Assembly (NCBI GenBank): GCA_018136815.1
Contig: CM030940.1
Location: 4,283,761-4,347,760 of the forward strand
Length of the DNA stretch: 64,000 nt
Direction of reading: 5' to 3'
DNA from: Isochrysis galbana
Lineage: Eukaryota > Haptophyta > Isochrysidales > Isochrysidaceae
Position numbers and translations under genes: made by a program. The notes beneath the pieces were generated by a model, which was given only the letters and a program-made list of their open reading frames with translations, was not told where the DNA came from and did no database searches. Each line of letters starts with the position of its first letter. Within the stretch, counting starts at the first letter, position 1. Positions 44,381 through 55,846 of the stretch are shown here, one piece after another.

Positions 44381-44824
44381 GTGTGGGGTCGGGGACCAAA
44401 GGCAGGGCAAGGCCCAAGGTGCAAAGGAGCGAAACAGGAGCGAGACAGGCCACAAAGGGGCGCAACGGCAAGGAGCGAGGGGCGAGTTACGAATGAAGAG
44501 TTCTGCTACAAATTACGAGTAAAACTCCGCGGCAACAAGAACGACTGGGCTCGAAGACGCCTACGGTCGGAAGTCGATCGCGGATGCGACACAGCTGGCA
44601 AACTCTACATGGAGAACAAGAAGGCCGTCCTCGCACGCGTCACGGACCTCGCCACCCAAGATCAGCCAAGCGACATCGTCGCCTGCCAGCAGAACGACAG
44701 TGAGGAAGAGGGATATGAAAACTCAGCCCGCATAGCTGGGGGTTACCGCGTGTGTAGAGAGTGGGGGAGCGTGATTAGCTTTGTAATAATAATATTATCG
44801 TGGCTACCCAAAAAGAAAACGTAG
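44381..44824 (+). CDS. Hypothetical ORF, 147 aa, low support
   Basis: The middle part (RGNKNDWARRRLRSEVDRGC and AGKLYMENKKAVLARVTDL) looks protein-like and charged, perhaps a fragment of a Gag or transposon protein. The N-terminal part overlaps repeat sequence and the C-terminus is hydrophobic. No family recognised. Confidence 0.2.
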   Translation: MWGRGPKAGQGPRCKGAKQERDRPQRGATARSEGRVTNEEFCYKLRVKLRGNKNDWARRRLRSEVDRGCDTAGKLYMENKKAVLARVTDLATQDQPSDIVACQQNDSEEEGYENSARIAGGYRVCREWGSVISFVIIILSWLPKKKT

Positions 44825-45567
44825 ATACGAAAAAAAACCCTGGCCCTCTTTTGACGGAACGCGACTTCAATCTCAAGCTTTCCCAGATTTTTAGCAATCT
44901 TTCTGGACATCCTTAAGTTGGCTGCCTTTGTTCATAAATAAGGAGCCATCTAGCACTCACACTCCCCAGCCGCGCCACTGGCATGCCCAATCACTGAGGT
45001 AGAAGAAAGAAGGGCGTGGCTTCAGGAATAGAACCCAAGGCCCAAGGCCGTGCCACGCGTGTGGCGTGAAAATTTAAAAAGCTTTTATTCTCAGGCCACT
45101 GACCACTGAGGCTACCATGGCCATAGAGCTATTGGGGGGGGCGTAGCCGGTGCGTCACCTTAGCTCAGCCTGCGCTTGGCCGCGCTACTACGCGGACTTC
45201 CTGCACGGCCTGACGCGAGAACGCGAAGCGTGGCGAAGTAGGAGGGCAGGGGGCATCTCGAGGGGTTGCACAAGCACACTCTGTGGCACGACATCAACAG
45301 AGGCAGACGAACGCGCTGAGCACGCGGTCGTAGTCACGCGCGCAGATCAAGAACGCCGCATCAAGATCACAATTAACGCTCTATCGTCGCCATGAAATAT
45401 CCGCACAATGTATAGGTGTATACGGCGTGGCCCAACCCACAGCTCCGCCACACACCGCCTCAAGCTAAGTTTAAGTTGTCGCCTCGGCAGCTCCTCCCTC
45501 GATACGAGACATATCTACCATTGTGCTCATACCCATTGCTAGAGCTACTGCCGCTTCCTATACCGCT
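44825..45567. other. Spacer
   Basis: No gene or clear repeat recognised. Confidence 0.4.
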
Positions 45568-46479
45568 TTAACTCTTCGCCCACCCGTCGTCCTCCTGCAT
45601 CCGCCTTCCACCCGCGTGAGAATTGTGCCCATGCTGCAGCTTCATGCCGTGCCCCGTTGAATGACAACACCGGCTTGTGGCTTCGCAATGCGAGCAATGC
45701 CGGCCATAGATGGCCTCATCCAACGACAGACGGATTTGCAGCAGCTGTTGTAGACGCGGAGGGACGGAAGAAAGCAAGCGGTCGCGACTGTCTGACCTAG
45801 CGCTCGTGGAGTGGCCCTTGTTGCCCCGTGTAGGATTTGTCACTGAGATCGCCGAGAAGTTGCATCGCATCTTCATATCCTCAGCCATGCATGCAAGCCT
45901 GTTCCTCATTTGATGCCGAGAATAGCAGACATACACGGTCCGAGCATCCTGGCGGTCCACGAAGTAGTGCAAGGGCGCAAAGTGGACCCCCCACGCCCAT
46001 CCGGACAATGACTGGGCAGAGTGGGTCATCACTTGGACGGTGGAGCGGTGCGGGGAGGACTCATTGAGTAGCCCGTCCAAGAAGGCCTCCCATCCCAGCT
46101 GTCGCTGTCTCGCGAGGAGCATTTTGGACTGTGGGCTCGCCACCTGCAACTGCGCGAGCTCATGCGACCCGTGCTTCCAGAAATTGAAGGCGGAATGGAG
46201 CCTCTCGAGCGGCGATCGGAGGACAACGAGCGGTCGCAAGCCGGCTTCGATCAAATCGGACTCTCGGCTCGTATGCGCTCGCTTCTCAAGGGCTACATCG
46301 GAGCACTGGTCGCTGGCAAGCACATGGGTGATTGCGAGACCGGCGGCTTTTGGCACGTGCACGAAAGCGAAGCGCGCAAAAGGCCTCGCGGGGGGTGAGC
46401 TGCGTAGCGTGGACTCGTACAGCAGCAGTAGCACGAAGAGTGTGACGGCCAGGCTCACCAGCCAGCATGGGACTCTCAT
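45568..46479 (-). CDS. Sulfotransferase-like type II membrane protein, 303 aa
   Basis: Golgi-type carbohydrate sulfotransferase candidate. The start at ATG 46479 is chosen because it is followed at once by a signal anchor (MRVPCWLVSLAVTLFVLLLL); the frame upstream is Pro/Ser-rich shadow sequence. The luminal part begins FAFVHVPKAAGLAITHVL, the 5'-phosphosulfate loop with Lys-Ala-Ala-Gly where the family usually has KTAGT/S. LVVLRSPLERLHSAFNFWK is the 3'-phosphate loop with its Arg and Ser. Cys-rich tail (CSHCEATSRCCH). The acceptor sugar cannot be deduced. A coding-strand pyrimidine tract precedes the ATG, and an LTR fragment in the same orientation lies 270 bp upstream. No intron needed. Confidence 0.7.
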   Translation of the reverse strand: MRVPCWLVSLAVTLFVLLLLYESTLRSSPPARPFARFAFVHVPKAAGLAITHVLASDQCSDVALEKRAHTSRESDLIEAGLRPLVVLRSPLERLHSAFNFWKHGSHELAQLQVASPQSKMLLARQRQLGWEAFLDGLLNESSPHRSTVQVMTHSAQSLSGWAWGVHFAPLHYFVDRQDARTVYVCYSRHQMRNRLACMAEDMKMRCNFSAISVTNPTRGNKGHSTSARSDSRDRLLSSVPPRLQQLLQIRLSLDEAIYGRHCSHCEATSRCCHSTGHGMKLQHGHNSHAGGRRMQEDDGWAKS

Positions 46480-46751
46480 GGGGCTGCTTGGGAGGAGGGG
46501 GGGGGGGAGGCGGAAGGGGGCAAGACGGGCAGAGAGGGAGAAGGGCGGGGGGGGAGGGGGGGAGGGGGGGCGAGAGAAGAGAGGGAGGGGAGGGAGAGGG
46601 AGAAGAGAGGAGAGGCGCGCGGGTGTCGGCGCGCGCGACGACGCCGTCGTTGTGGGGGGGGTTCGGAGCCACCGGCATGACAAAAAATAGAAATATGTTA
46701 CCGCCTGCACGCCTTTATTTGAACGTCTATTTGGCTATTTGGTGTGGTTGT

Positions 46752-46840
46752 CAGGGTAGAGAGAACGCAGAGAATTAAAACTACTCTATAAAAGCCGAAC
46801 GAAAGAGAATTCTAACGAGTGTCGATTCGCGAATGCGACA
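46752..46840 (-). mobile_element. LTR fragment, reverse orientation, upstream of the sulfotransferase gene
   Basis: On the minus strand it starts TGTCGCATTCGCGAATCGAC and ACTCGTTAG exactly as the LTR at 5223. It stays similar for about 90 bp, through a TTTTATAGAG TATA-like box, then diverges. A G/C-rich purine-poor stretch precedes it. Confidence 0.7.
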
Positions 46841-46956
46841 CGCCCCCGGGTCCCCTGGTGATCTCCCCCCCCCCCCCCCCTCCTGCTCCTGCGTCTCTGG
46901 GTAGGTGGGTAGGGGTAGGGGTAGGCGGCGGACTCGGTACTCGGTACTTGGTCCCG

Positions 46957-47500
46957 ACTTAACCTTATCCTATAAACAGGCGCGGGACTTACATATTTTT
47001 CGGTCGGCGGAGCTCTGGCTCACGCCCACCCCCTTCTCCGCTCTCCCCCCCCCCCCCCCCTCCTGCAGCACGCGGGACGCGGGATGGGGATGGCGCGCCT
47101 GCGGCAGGCCTATAGCTACCCACTGGCCACTGGCGCCCCTTAGCCTTAGCCCCAGCAGGCACCTGGAAGCCAGCTTAGGGGCAGAGGCAGAGGAGGCTAG
47201 GGCTGAACCCTGGCCTCCCTGCCTTTCCCTCGCTGTCGCTCCCGAACTCCTGGGCCCCCCACGCTGCAATTGTCTGCGTGTCGCGACAAACAAGGGGGGG
47301 GGGGGGATTGATTGGAGCGAGCTAGGTAGGGCTGGCCACGCCGGGCCAAGGCCAAGATGCGCGATCCAGGCGAGCCTGTGGGGAGGAGAGTGGAGAGTGG
47401 TGGGTGAGCAGGGCAGTGTGCTCTTGGCACGCCATAAGGCGTGCCAGGAGGGTGGGTGGTTCCTCCCCCACGGCAGGGGATGAAGTCGCGTTCCGTCGAA
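46957..47500 (-). repeat. 0.5-kb dispersed repeat, copy C, inverted
   Basis: Mirror of copy A over its whole length: stem-loop at 47421-47450, the ACTCCTGGGCCC and AGGCGCGCCATC blocks, and the ATATGTAAGTCCCGCGCCTG end near 46985. The AGTTTATACTTAG start is not conserved. Confidence 0.78.
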
Positions 47501-48278
47501 AGAGGACCAAAGCCTGTTGTTTTGTTTTTGCTTAGAATGTTATGTTTTACTGCACGGCCGATCGGGCCGCGCACGCGTGCACCGCTGATCGACCTCAGTC
47601 AGCTTATGCCTTGTGGATAACTTATGGCCCAGGTGGCATGCTCTGAGTGTGATCGACACACTTCCCGGTAGGGGAGTAGTTTGAGAGCCCAATGGGGAGG
47701 CGGCGCCAGGTCCAGGTGGTGCTCACCTTTGTGACCCCCATGGTGCGAGTTCAACAGTAGACAGTAGGGCTTCGCGCTACAAGTTGAAGTTGCCTTTCGC
47801 TCACAGTCGTGAGTTTGAGGTCCGAAGTTTGGCGAACTTATGTACTACGGTGTAGACTACCACCCACAACGCACAACGCAATTCTGATGCTGTTGCAAGC
47901 TAGGGCACATGGCCACTCACACATGCAACGACTGGACATTCGGAACGAGCGCGACGTACAACATGCCCCTCGCCACACTTCACACTTCTATTCACGCGAT
48001 TTCGTGGACCATGCGATCCCTAAGGGGCGGCCTCAGCATGTAAGGACGGAGGTCCCACATCCAATGACTCCGAACAGCAACCCCGCCATTGGGCCCTCTT
48101 CACTGCCTTTACGTCAGCGAATGTGGAGCGGGCGCACGCGATGAGACTGATCGATGCTCTTCTCGCAGGGTAGCATGGCGTGAATCTAACCACCCAAAGG
48201 TCCCTTGGCATTGGCTGCGGAGGCGAGGCTAGGAGCGTGCGCAATGGCGACTCCCTCCCTTCCTCTCGGCGGCTGCTC
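47501..48278. other. Spacer downstream of the G3P dehydrogenase gene
   Basis: No gene recognised. Confidence 0.4.
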
Positions 48279-51200
48279 TCACTGGATACGCGTGACGGTG
48301 CGAACGAGTTTCTTGTTGGCGCCGCGCTTCAGCACCTCCTTGACCACCTCCTCGGCCGTCTTCTCCGTCGAAGCCGGCATGTACATGGTCTCCAGGAACT
48401 TGAGGGCGTCTATGCGCTCCTGGGTGGGCCAGAACCGAAAGGAAGCATGCTTGAATCAGGCGAGAAGTGCGAGGCGCGTGGTGACATGGTTTGAGCCATG
48501 GAGCAACGGGATGTGCGGAGTGGTCAACACACGCCTCGAAGGAGGCCCGCCTTCCCCTACCCACGCGGCCACCACGACTCGGGGGTGGACGGCATGCTCG
48601 TCACTCGCCTGCTCCTTGCGCTTGCTCGACCACTTGAGCTCCCGCGCCATCAGCTCGATCACTCGCGGAAGGCTCTCCACCGCCGCGTTGGCGTCCAGGA
48701 AAGCGAGACGGGTGCGGCGAGCCAGCACGTCCACGGCCGTGCAGGCGTACTCTTGCCTAGCAGTACGAGCCAAGCAGAGTGAGTCTTGCATGTGGGAGCG
48801 AGTGGAGGGACACGCGGGCGGGGACGTGGCATGCATCTCCAAGCGTCCTCGCCATGTCGAAAGAGCAATTGGCAGCATGCCTGCATGCAAAGACGACCTC
48901 GGCCTCGAGAAGCGGGTGCTTGTTGGATAGGCGCTTGGGGAACTGGGTACCGCCAATCTGCGTGAAGGGAGGAGAGGGTGAAAGGCTGAGGCGCGTCTTA
49001 TCTGAGGGCGTGGGTTTTAGGTATTGAGGCCTCCGCGTGCAAGTCTAGTGTGCTGGGCAAGGGGTCTAGTGTGCTGGGCAAGGGGTTTACGTCATAGATG
49101 AGGTCCTTCTCCTCGAAGGCCATCTTGGCCAGCGGCAGCGCGCGCGTGCCGTAGTTGTGACGAAGGTGCTCCGCCACGGCTTTGTCGAGGTTGAAGTTCT
49201 CGCGGAGCATGACGGTGACCTTGTCGAACTTACCACCGCATACCTGTGAGTTACGAGCCAGACGGGCGACATGCAGGGCAGGGCGATACCGTTGACATTT
49301 GTCCAGGCGGCGGGAGAGTTACGGTGCTGGGCTACCGCAAGCCGTACTCACCTTGCCAGAGCGGTCCGATCCGATGAGGGTCATGGAGAGCGTAGAGCAT
49401 TCTTCGGGCTTGGCCTCCTTGAGCGTCGGATTGATCTCCAACGCCTTGTCGATGGCATCCTGTTGGCGTACGAGGCGGTGGCGTGAGGCTAGTCCGCGGT
49501 GGAGAGCCGAGCCACCAAGGGTAAGTGCGAAGTGGCGTGTTCCACGGTAAATAGAGTCGTGGTTTTCTCGAGACGAGGGCCCGACTCGCTAGTTGTAGGG
49601 AACCACTGCTCTCGCACCTGGGCCATTGCGCGGTACGTCGTCCATTTACCGCCGCAGATAGTGACGAGTCCTCCTGGGCGGACGTCGACGACGTGGTCGC
49701 GCGAGAGCTTCTTGGTGTCGTTCGGATCGGCATTGGGATCACGGACAAGTGGGCGGAGCCCGGCCCATGCTGCCTTGACATGCGAGTAATCGAGCGGGTC
49801 CTTGCAGACGCGGTTGCACTCCCCGAGGATGAAGTCGACGTCGCCCATTGTCGTCTGCGGAAGGTCGGTCACCTCGCCCTGCAAAAGGAAAGTTGGCGGG
49901 CTCGCTCGGTGCCATGGGCACTCGGCGCGCATGTAGCTGATCGCGATGCTTCCACAAGGCGGGGCGTCACCTTCGCATCGGTGGTGCCGGCGAGCGTAGA
50001 GCCCTCCCACGGCAGGAGGTAGAGGACGCGGCCGTCCTCCGTAAACCAGAGGAAGCCCATCTTGTCGGGCGAGGTGTAGTCGGGCATCACCTATGGAGGA
50101 AGAGTGGTGCTGTGAGCGAGTGCACGCGCGATGCCTCCCGCCGATGGTGGGCTATCCCGAAGAGCTGGATGAGCGACAACACGCTCTAGCGCCGGGCAAG
50201 TGCCCGCTGCGGCAGCGAATGGGTAAGCGACGACGGCGGATGATGTGGCGCGGCACGTGGACTAATGCTGGCAGCGGCCCGCGCGCACCAGGTGCGATCC
50301 TGGTCCGGCGACCATGATGTCTGTGGCCTCTGGATCAGCCATGCGGCGGACGGCGTCGGAGAACACACCGCAGGCCGAGATCACCTACCAGCGCACAGGT
50401 CGGGTGCGTTTCGTGACACACGCGATTCCAGGTGGCGTCAGAGCGAGGCGTAGTCGTCCTGCGTGCTCATCTAATCGCAGAAGCATCTCCGCCTGCCTGT
50501 TGGCGCCACGTTGACCCCATCACAACTCAGCCCACCTGCTTAGCCTTGATTTCGTACGTCTCACCGGTAAACACGTCGCGTACTTTGGCGCCAACAATCT
50601 TATAGTCCGACTGCCCACGCGTACCAGTAGATAGGAGGTCGAGCACCTCCGTGTGATTGGCGACGGTGGCTCCCTCTTGAGCAGCCGTGAGCGCGATGTG
50701 CACGTTCATACGAGTATCGTTCTGCTGGCCCTCGTTGAAGACGAGCGCACCCTTCAGCCTGTGGGCGGCAAAACGGAGCGCAGCGCTCGGCGCATCGTTT
50801 CGGACCGAGGACGGAGCCGCGCGCGCCTTGTGCGTGAATGCCTCACTTGCAGCCCTCGTGGTTCTGCTCCTTGATCTCGGGGAACTGATAGAACACCTCG
50901 GCCGCCGATATGTAGTGCGATGGGGGGACAGAGCGGCGGCGGCCTGACTCAAGGAGAGGGGTGCAGTGAGACCCGTTGCGCGGGTGGGGAGGAGCAGCAA
51001 GGTGATTGTGCTCAAGCCGGTGGCCCACCTGCGACGAAGTCGTACATCTTACCAGCGATAAAGAGGAAGGGCACCTCCCACCAGCGGTACATTGGCACCA
51101 TGATGGGCAGCGGCGTAGTCATGAAGCCAGCAGAGTCGATCATGTACCTAAGGGATGAGCAGGTGCAATTGAGCCGGCTCGAGACGGTCACATGCGCTTG

Positions 51201-52186
51201 CGGCGCCGGCTTCCCGCTTCCGGCGGCGGTTCTCATCCACTCGCTGTCCATTGGCTCAGCTAGTGCCGCGCTCGGCATCTGGTAACGGCGACTCACTTGC
51301 GCTCATACAGGTCAGCGTTGAGGATCTTCAGGTATTCGTAGCCCTCAGTGCCCGGGAAAGGAATGCGGAGGTTCCAGATGATGTCGAGCAGCGTATTAGG
51401 CGGAAGTTTGGTCTGGAAGGCCTGGGCGAGGTATCGGATGCCACCATGAATCAGCTTTGTCGAGCGCGAGGAGGTGCCTGGCGCGAGATGGGCGGGGCAA
51501 GTAGGGTTGGCGGCGCGAGTACGGCTGAGTGGAAGTGGTGTGACGGCCCTCGGCGACGTAGCGCGTCCCTCTCGTCGGCAGAGGGTGGCACCAGCCCTTC
51601 CCTCATGCTTTTTGACACCAACTCTGCCTCTCTCACACCATCCCTTTCCCTCGCTCTCGTTTGCTCACCCTTCCCTCCATTGCTCACTCCCTCTCTCGCC
51701 ACCCCAACCCTCACACTCCAAATCATCTCTCCTGTCATGTGCCTTCGCGCGCACGCTCTCTCTCGCGCGCGCCCTTCCTCTCACGCTCTACCACCCACTC
51801 TCCCTGCCTCCCAGAATCCCTGCCTCCCACCCTCCCCTCCCTCCCCCTCTCTCACCTGACGCAAAGTCGTCCCTCTCGACCAGCGCAACATTCAGCCCCC
51901 TGCTTGCGCCGTCCATCGCGACTCCGGTGCCGGTGGCGCCACCGCCGATGACGAGGATGTCAAACTCCTTACTCTTCAGCGTGGAGACCACCTCCTCGCG
52001 CGGGGGCGGCGCCCAGACAGGCTCGAACTCTCCGCCGATCACCGAGGCAGTCCTCGCCAGCTTGTGTGAAGGTGTGGGAGAGCTCTGGGCGTGGAGCGGC
52101 GAGGAGGAGAAGGTGTACGCGGCAGCGGTGGCCGTGGTGGCCGCCGCCGCCGCCGCGGCTAGCCGGCTTCTGCTGGCGCGGAGCAT
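48279..52186 (-). CDS. GPD2: Mitochondrial FAD-dependent glycerol-3-phosphate dehydrogenase, 13 exons, 684 aa
   Basis: Oxidises glycerol-3-phosphate to dihydroxyacetone phosphate at the inner mitochondrial membrane, passing electrons to quinone. Exons (high to low): 52186-51856, 51477-51297, 51147-51029, 50943-50847, 50758-50536, 50384-50289, 50090-49971, 49878-49618, 49459-49352, 49243-49091, 48957-48881, 48756-48609, 48419-48279. All junctions keep frame. The Ala/Arg-rich start suits a transit peptide. FAD fold ILVIGGGATGTGVAMDGASR, then STKLIHGGIRYLAQAF, VFYQFPEIKEQNH, GFLWFTEDGRVLYLLPWEGS, GGLVTICGGKWTTYRAMAQ. The C-terminal domain has EYACTAVDVLARRTRLAFLD. EF-hands of animal GPD2 are absent, as in plant SDP6. 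Exons 11 and 12 end at apparent GC donors. Confidence 0.95.
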
Positions 52187-52286
52187 TTCTGCGGGAGGGA
52201 AGGGGTGGGAGGAGGGGGGCGAGGGAAGAGGGAGAGAAGTGGGGAGAGAGAGAGAGAGAGGGAGGGAGGGAGGGAGGGAGGGAGGC

Positions 52287-52338
<52 letters not shown>

Positions 52339-52875
52339 AGGGAGAGAGAGAGAGAAGAGAAGGCACGGGGAAGAAGGGACGGGAGGAGAAGAGGAGAGAG
52401 ATGGGCGTGGGGGGGGAAGGGGAGAGAGAGAGAGAGAGAGAGAGATGTGCTGAGCTTGCTTCCCTTGCGGAAGAGAAAGGAGAGGGATGTGGGGGTGTGG
52501 GTGGAGAGAAGAGAGAATGGAGAGAGCAGAGGGAGAAGGGGGCAGGAGATGGGGGAAAGGGGTGAGAGTCGAGGCGGAAGGAGAGAAGAGAAGCTGCCCA
52601 GAGAGGCCGTCCCCTTCTTTCTGTCTCTCCGAGGAAGCGGATCGATCTTCTGCTGAAATCTGTTCTCAGAGAAACTCTCTATCGTGAGGTTTACGTGGAT
52701 AGATTCGGTGCTTCAGGAGAAGAGAGGAAGAGGGGAGCAAGAGGAGAGGAGAGAGAGAGAGAGAGAGACTGAGAGAGGGAGAGGAGAGGGAGAGAGAGAG
52801 AGAGAGGAGGGGGGAGAAGAGAGAGAGAGGGAGGCCACGGGGCGTGGGTGCGCGGGGGGGGGCAAGGGGGAAGAG

Positions 52876-52911
<36 letters not shown>

Positions 52912-54039
52912 GAGAGAGAGGGAGAGAGATGGGGGGGGAGAGAGAGAGAGAGGGAGAGAGGGAGAGAGAGAGAAGAGAAAGGGCCCTCGCCCTCGCCGGC
53001 CTCTCTCCAGCTGTCTCTTCTTCCACTCTGAGACTCCGAACACTCTCGGAAGAAAGAGAAAGGAGAGTGGAAGGAGAGGAGAGAGGGGAGGGAAGGAAGG
53101 AGAAGAAGGGGACAAAGGAGAGAGAGAGTGGGGGGGAGGGAGTTGACGCGGCGGGAGACGCCGCGGTAAGAGAGATTCCGAGAGAGATTCCGTGAGTTCT
53201 GCCTCTCCTTCTCGGTATTGATGAGGTTGAGAGAGGGAGAGAATCTCAGTGGGAGGAGGGAGAGAAGGGCGAGAGAAGGGGGAGAAGAGGGAAAGAGAAG
53301 AGGGAGAGAAGAGGGAGAGAAAAGGGAGAGAAGAGGGAGAGAAAAGGGAGAGAGAAGGGGGAGAGAGAAGAGAGAGTGAGAGAGAAGAGACAGCGAGAAG
53401 AGCGAGAGAGAAGAGAGAGAAGAGAAGAGAGAGGGAAGAGAAGGGAGAGAGAGAAGAGAAGAGAGAGAGAAGAGAAGAGAGAGAAGAGAAGAGAGAGGGA
53501 AGAGAAGCGAGAGAGAGAAGAGAAGAGAGAGGGAAGAGAAGGGAGAGAGAGAAGAGAAGAGAGAGAGAAGAGAAGAGAAGAGAAGAGAAGAGAGAGGGAA
53601 GAGAAGGGAGAGAGAGAAGAGAGGAGAGAGGGAGGAGAAGAGAGAAGAGAAGAGAGAGAAGAGAGGAGAGGACGGATGCGGTGGCAGATTCCGCCGCGAG
53701 ATGCGCTCTCCCCCCCCCCCCCCCCCCCCCCTTCCCCCTTCTTTTTACTCCTTCTAACGTCTAACGGCGAGCGAGTCAAGTACTCCCTCCCCCCCCTTCC
53801 CCCTTCTTTTTACTCCTTCTAACGGCGAGCGAGTCTCAAATACTCTACTCCGCGGCTATGGACCGCCGCCCCCTTGGCTCCGGCCAGAGTTTCGAGAATT
53901 TTTTTTCGAAATAAGGGGGGCCAATCGCAATCGAAACTTTTTACCGAAATAAAGGTCGATATGGCGCTGACGAAGCGAAATAAGCCCCCCCCAGCCCGCT
54001 CCGCCCGCCCCCCCCCGGCCCGGGGCCGCGCGCCACGCC
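52187..54039. repeat. (GA)n-rich region upstream of GPD2
   Basis: GA and GGA/AAGAG repeats from 52200 to 53690 with short unique islands (52570-52720, 52985-53060), then C-homopolymer at 53709-53730. The 40-bp segment CTTCCCCCTTCTTTTTACTC plus AACGGCGAGCGAGTC occurs twice (53731-53780 and 53795-53835). No gene. Confidence 0.75.
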
Positions 54040-54342
54040 ATGGCGCGCTTCCGGGCATCCAAGCGCAAGCGCAAAGCCGACAACGACGACGAGGATGATG
54101 ATGATGACGCCCTTGAGGGCTCAGGGCATCCCTCCGTCCCCCCAAGCTCGTCGCAGGTGGTTGGTCTCCACTCAGCATCCGAGACCGAGGATGGCCCGGC
54201 GACGAGAGACGAGAACGGGGAGCAAGAGGAGGAGGAGGAGGAGGGAGGAGGAGGAGGAGGAGGAGGAGGAGGAGGAGGAGGGGGAGGAGAGGGAGGAGGA
54301 GGAGGAGGAGGAGGACCTGCGGGGGGAAGCCATGCAGGCTGA
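54040..54342 (+). CDS. Acidic, low-complexity ORF (100 aa), possible first exon
   Basis: MARFRASKRKRKADNDDEDD looks like a nuclear-protein start (basic patch, acidic run), followed by SVPPSSSQVVGLHSASETED. It then enters an unstable (GGA)n array where the frame is unreliable; another frame continues DSERRSVPTMQSPSRQPTF. The gene, if real, is interrupted 260 bp later by an LTR at 54602. The opposite strand is also open, so support is weak. Confidence 0.3.
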   Translation: MARFRASKRKRKADNDDEDDDDDALEGSGHPSVPPSSSQVVGLHSASETEDGPATRDENGEQEEEEEEGGGGGGGGGGGGGGGEGGGGGGGGPAGGSHAG

Positions 54343-54601
54343 TCGGACAACGCGAGAGGATAGCGAGCGGCGCAGCGTCCCAACGATGCAATCGCCATCG
54401 CGCCAGCCAACGTTCTTGCCGGGCCAAGCAGCATTGCACTCATCTGTAGGCGAGTGCGAGGTCGTGGAGCCTGCCCGCCGCGATGATGGGCGGGTGCGGA
54501 TCAGGTGGGAAGCAAAGGGAGGAAGTGGAGAGAGAGAGAGTGCCAGTGCCAGTGCCGTCACTAACTACCGTTGGGCGTTGGGTGCTTCCATCGTCGCTCT
54601 T

Positions 54602-54785
54602 TGTCGCATTCGCGAATCGACGCTCGTTAGGCTTCTCTTCGTCGTTCGGTATTATCGTTAATATTCTCTCGTTCTCGTTCTCGGTCAAAAGCTTCGCTTG
54701 GGCGCATAGGATCTTGGGTTGTGGAGCGCCCTCTCTCTTTCTCTCGAAGAGAAGGGAAGTTTCCCCACCTTTCTTCATCCTAGGT
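54602..54785 (+). mobile_element. LTR copy related to 5223-5412
   Basis: Starts TGTCGCATTCGCGAATCGAC and stays close to the 5.2-kb LTR over about 180 bp, through GGTCAAAAGCTTCGCTTGG and GAGCGCCCTCTCTCTTTCTC. It is not preceded by the purine tract, so it is a 5' LTR or solo LTR rather than a 3' LTR. Confidence 0.78.
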
Positions 54786-55054
54786 AGGCCTGAGCGAAAA
54801 TATGTACTTATTTTTCTACATATTTGGGTGGGCTTTCGGCGGATACATATTTTTACATATTTACTACATATTTGGGGGCGCGAGCCGCCGTGCCGCCCCG
54901 TGCGGCGGGGGGGGGCAGCGAGGTCGTCCTGTCGTCAGTCGTCATCGCCGCCATCTCGCCTAGGCTTGGGTGCCTTGCCGGACCTGCACCCGCCGCTGCC
55001 TCCGCTCGACCGCCCCGCTCGCCGCTCAGTTGCTGAGGTCATTGCTGCCCATAG
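54786..55054. other. Spacer between LTR and RNase H remnant
   Basis: TACATATTT repeats at 54804-54866, then a GTCGTCCTGTCGTCAGTCGT block (54924) also found at 5741. Confidence 0.45.
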
Positions 55055-55330
55055 GCAGCGGCACGGCGACCGTACCTTTGGGGCCGACACTTCCGCCTCG
55101 TCATCGATCACCAAGCTCTCCGTTGGCTGCACACCATGAAGGACGCCGGCCCACTGAAGGACACCGTCCAGGGTGGGCCGGCGTCGCGCCTGATGCGATG
55201 GGCGCTCAAGTTGTCCGAGTATCGCTTCACCGTCGAGCACAAGCCGGGTGCTAATCACAAAGATGCAGATGGCGTCTTACGCTTGGTGGCGGCAGACGAT
55301 GGGACGTTGGAGACGTCCGCTCCTAAGTAA
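55055..55330 (+). pseudogene. Orphan Ty3/gypsy RNase H fragment
   Basis: The frame gives RPYLWGRHFRLVIDHQALRW, then RLMRWALKLSEYRFTVEHKP and GANHKDADGVLRLV, the C-terminal half of a Ty3/gypsy RNase H domain. A TAG at 55052-55054 bounds it on the left and a stop at 55328 ends it. The reverse transcriptase before it and the integrase after it are missing. Probably a decayed internal piece of the same or a related element as the nearby LTR. Confidence 0.75.
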
Positions 55331-55846
55331 GCAGGGGGGTGGGCAGCTGTTAGCAGCCGCCGTCGTCCCTAATTCTCGCTCCACCACGGCATCGGATGGG
55401 CAATGGGCAGTCGCCAGCCGTCGCCGCCTCTCGTTCTCGTACCACCACGGCATCCAGTCTGCAAGCCAACGAACGGTCGTCCAGGTTGTCCTCTACGACC
55501 AGGGATTCCATCAGCAATAACCTCTCTTACCTCGACGTCCGTCAGCGTCTCCGAACTCGTCTCCTCAGCCGCGCCTGCCGCCGGCATGCCTCCCTCCTCA
55601 TTGCCCTCAGGCCCTATGGGCCATTACAATTCGTCACTCTTGAAGATTGGGCTGCGCCGCTCTCCACGGTTGGCCGATTCGGAAGGCGGGACAACTCGTC
55701 GAGGCATTTTTGGAGTAGAGCTTCCTGAGATGGCAGCGCACGAGAGAGCGCGCAAGAAAAAGAAGAAGCCTGCGGCGCCCACCCGCGGGCGGCAGGCCGG
55801 CCAACGTTCGACGAAAGAGTCTAAGGTGTCCTCCTCTTCTCTGCTC
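55331..55846. repeat. Retroelement-associated repeat region
   Basis: Segment 55543-55638 matches 5977-6071. The open frame 55403-55924 runs from this repeat into antisense LINE sequence and is therefore chimeric, not a gene. Confidence 0.5.

Noticed and set aside
52187..53822. Several 100-360 aa Arg/Glu or Ser/Leu-rich frames
   Set aside because: Products of (GA)n and (GGA)n repeats, open on both strands with no domain.
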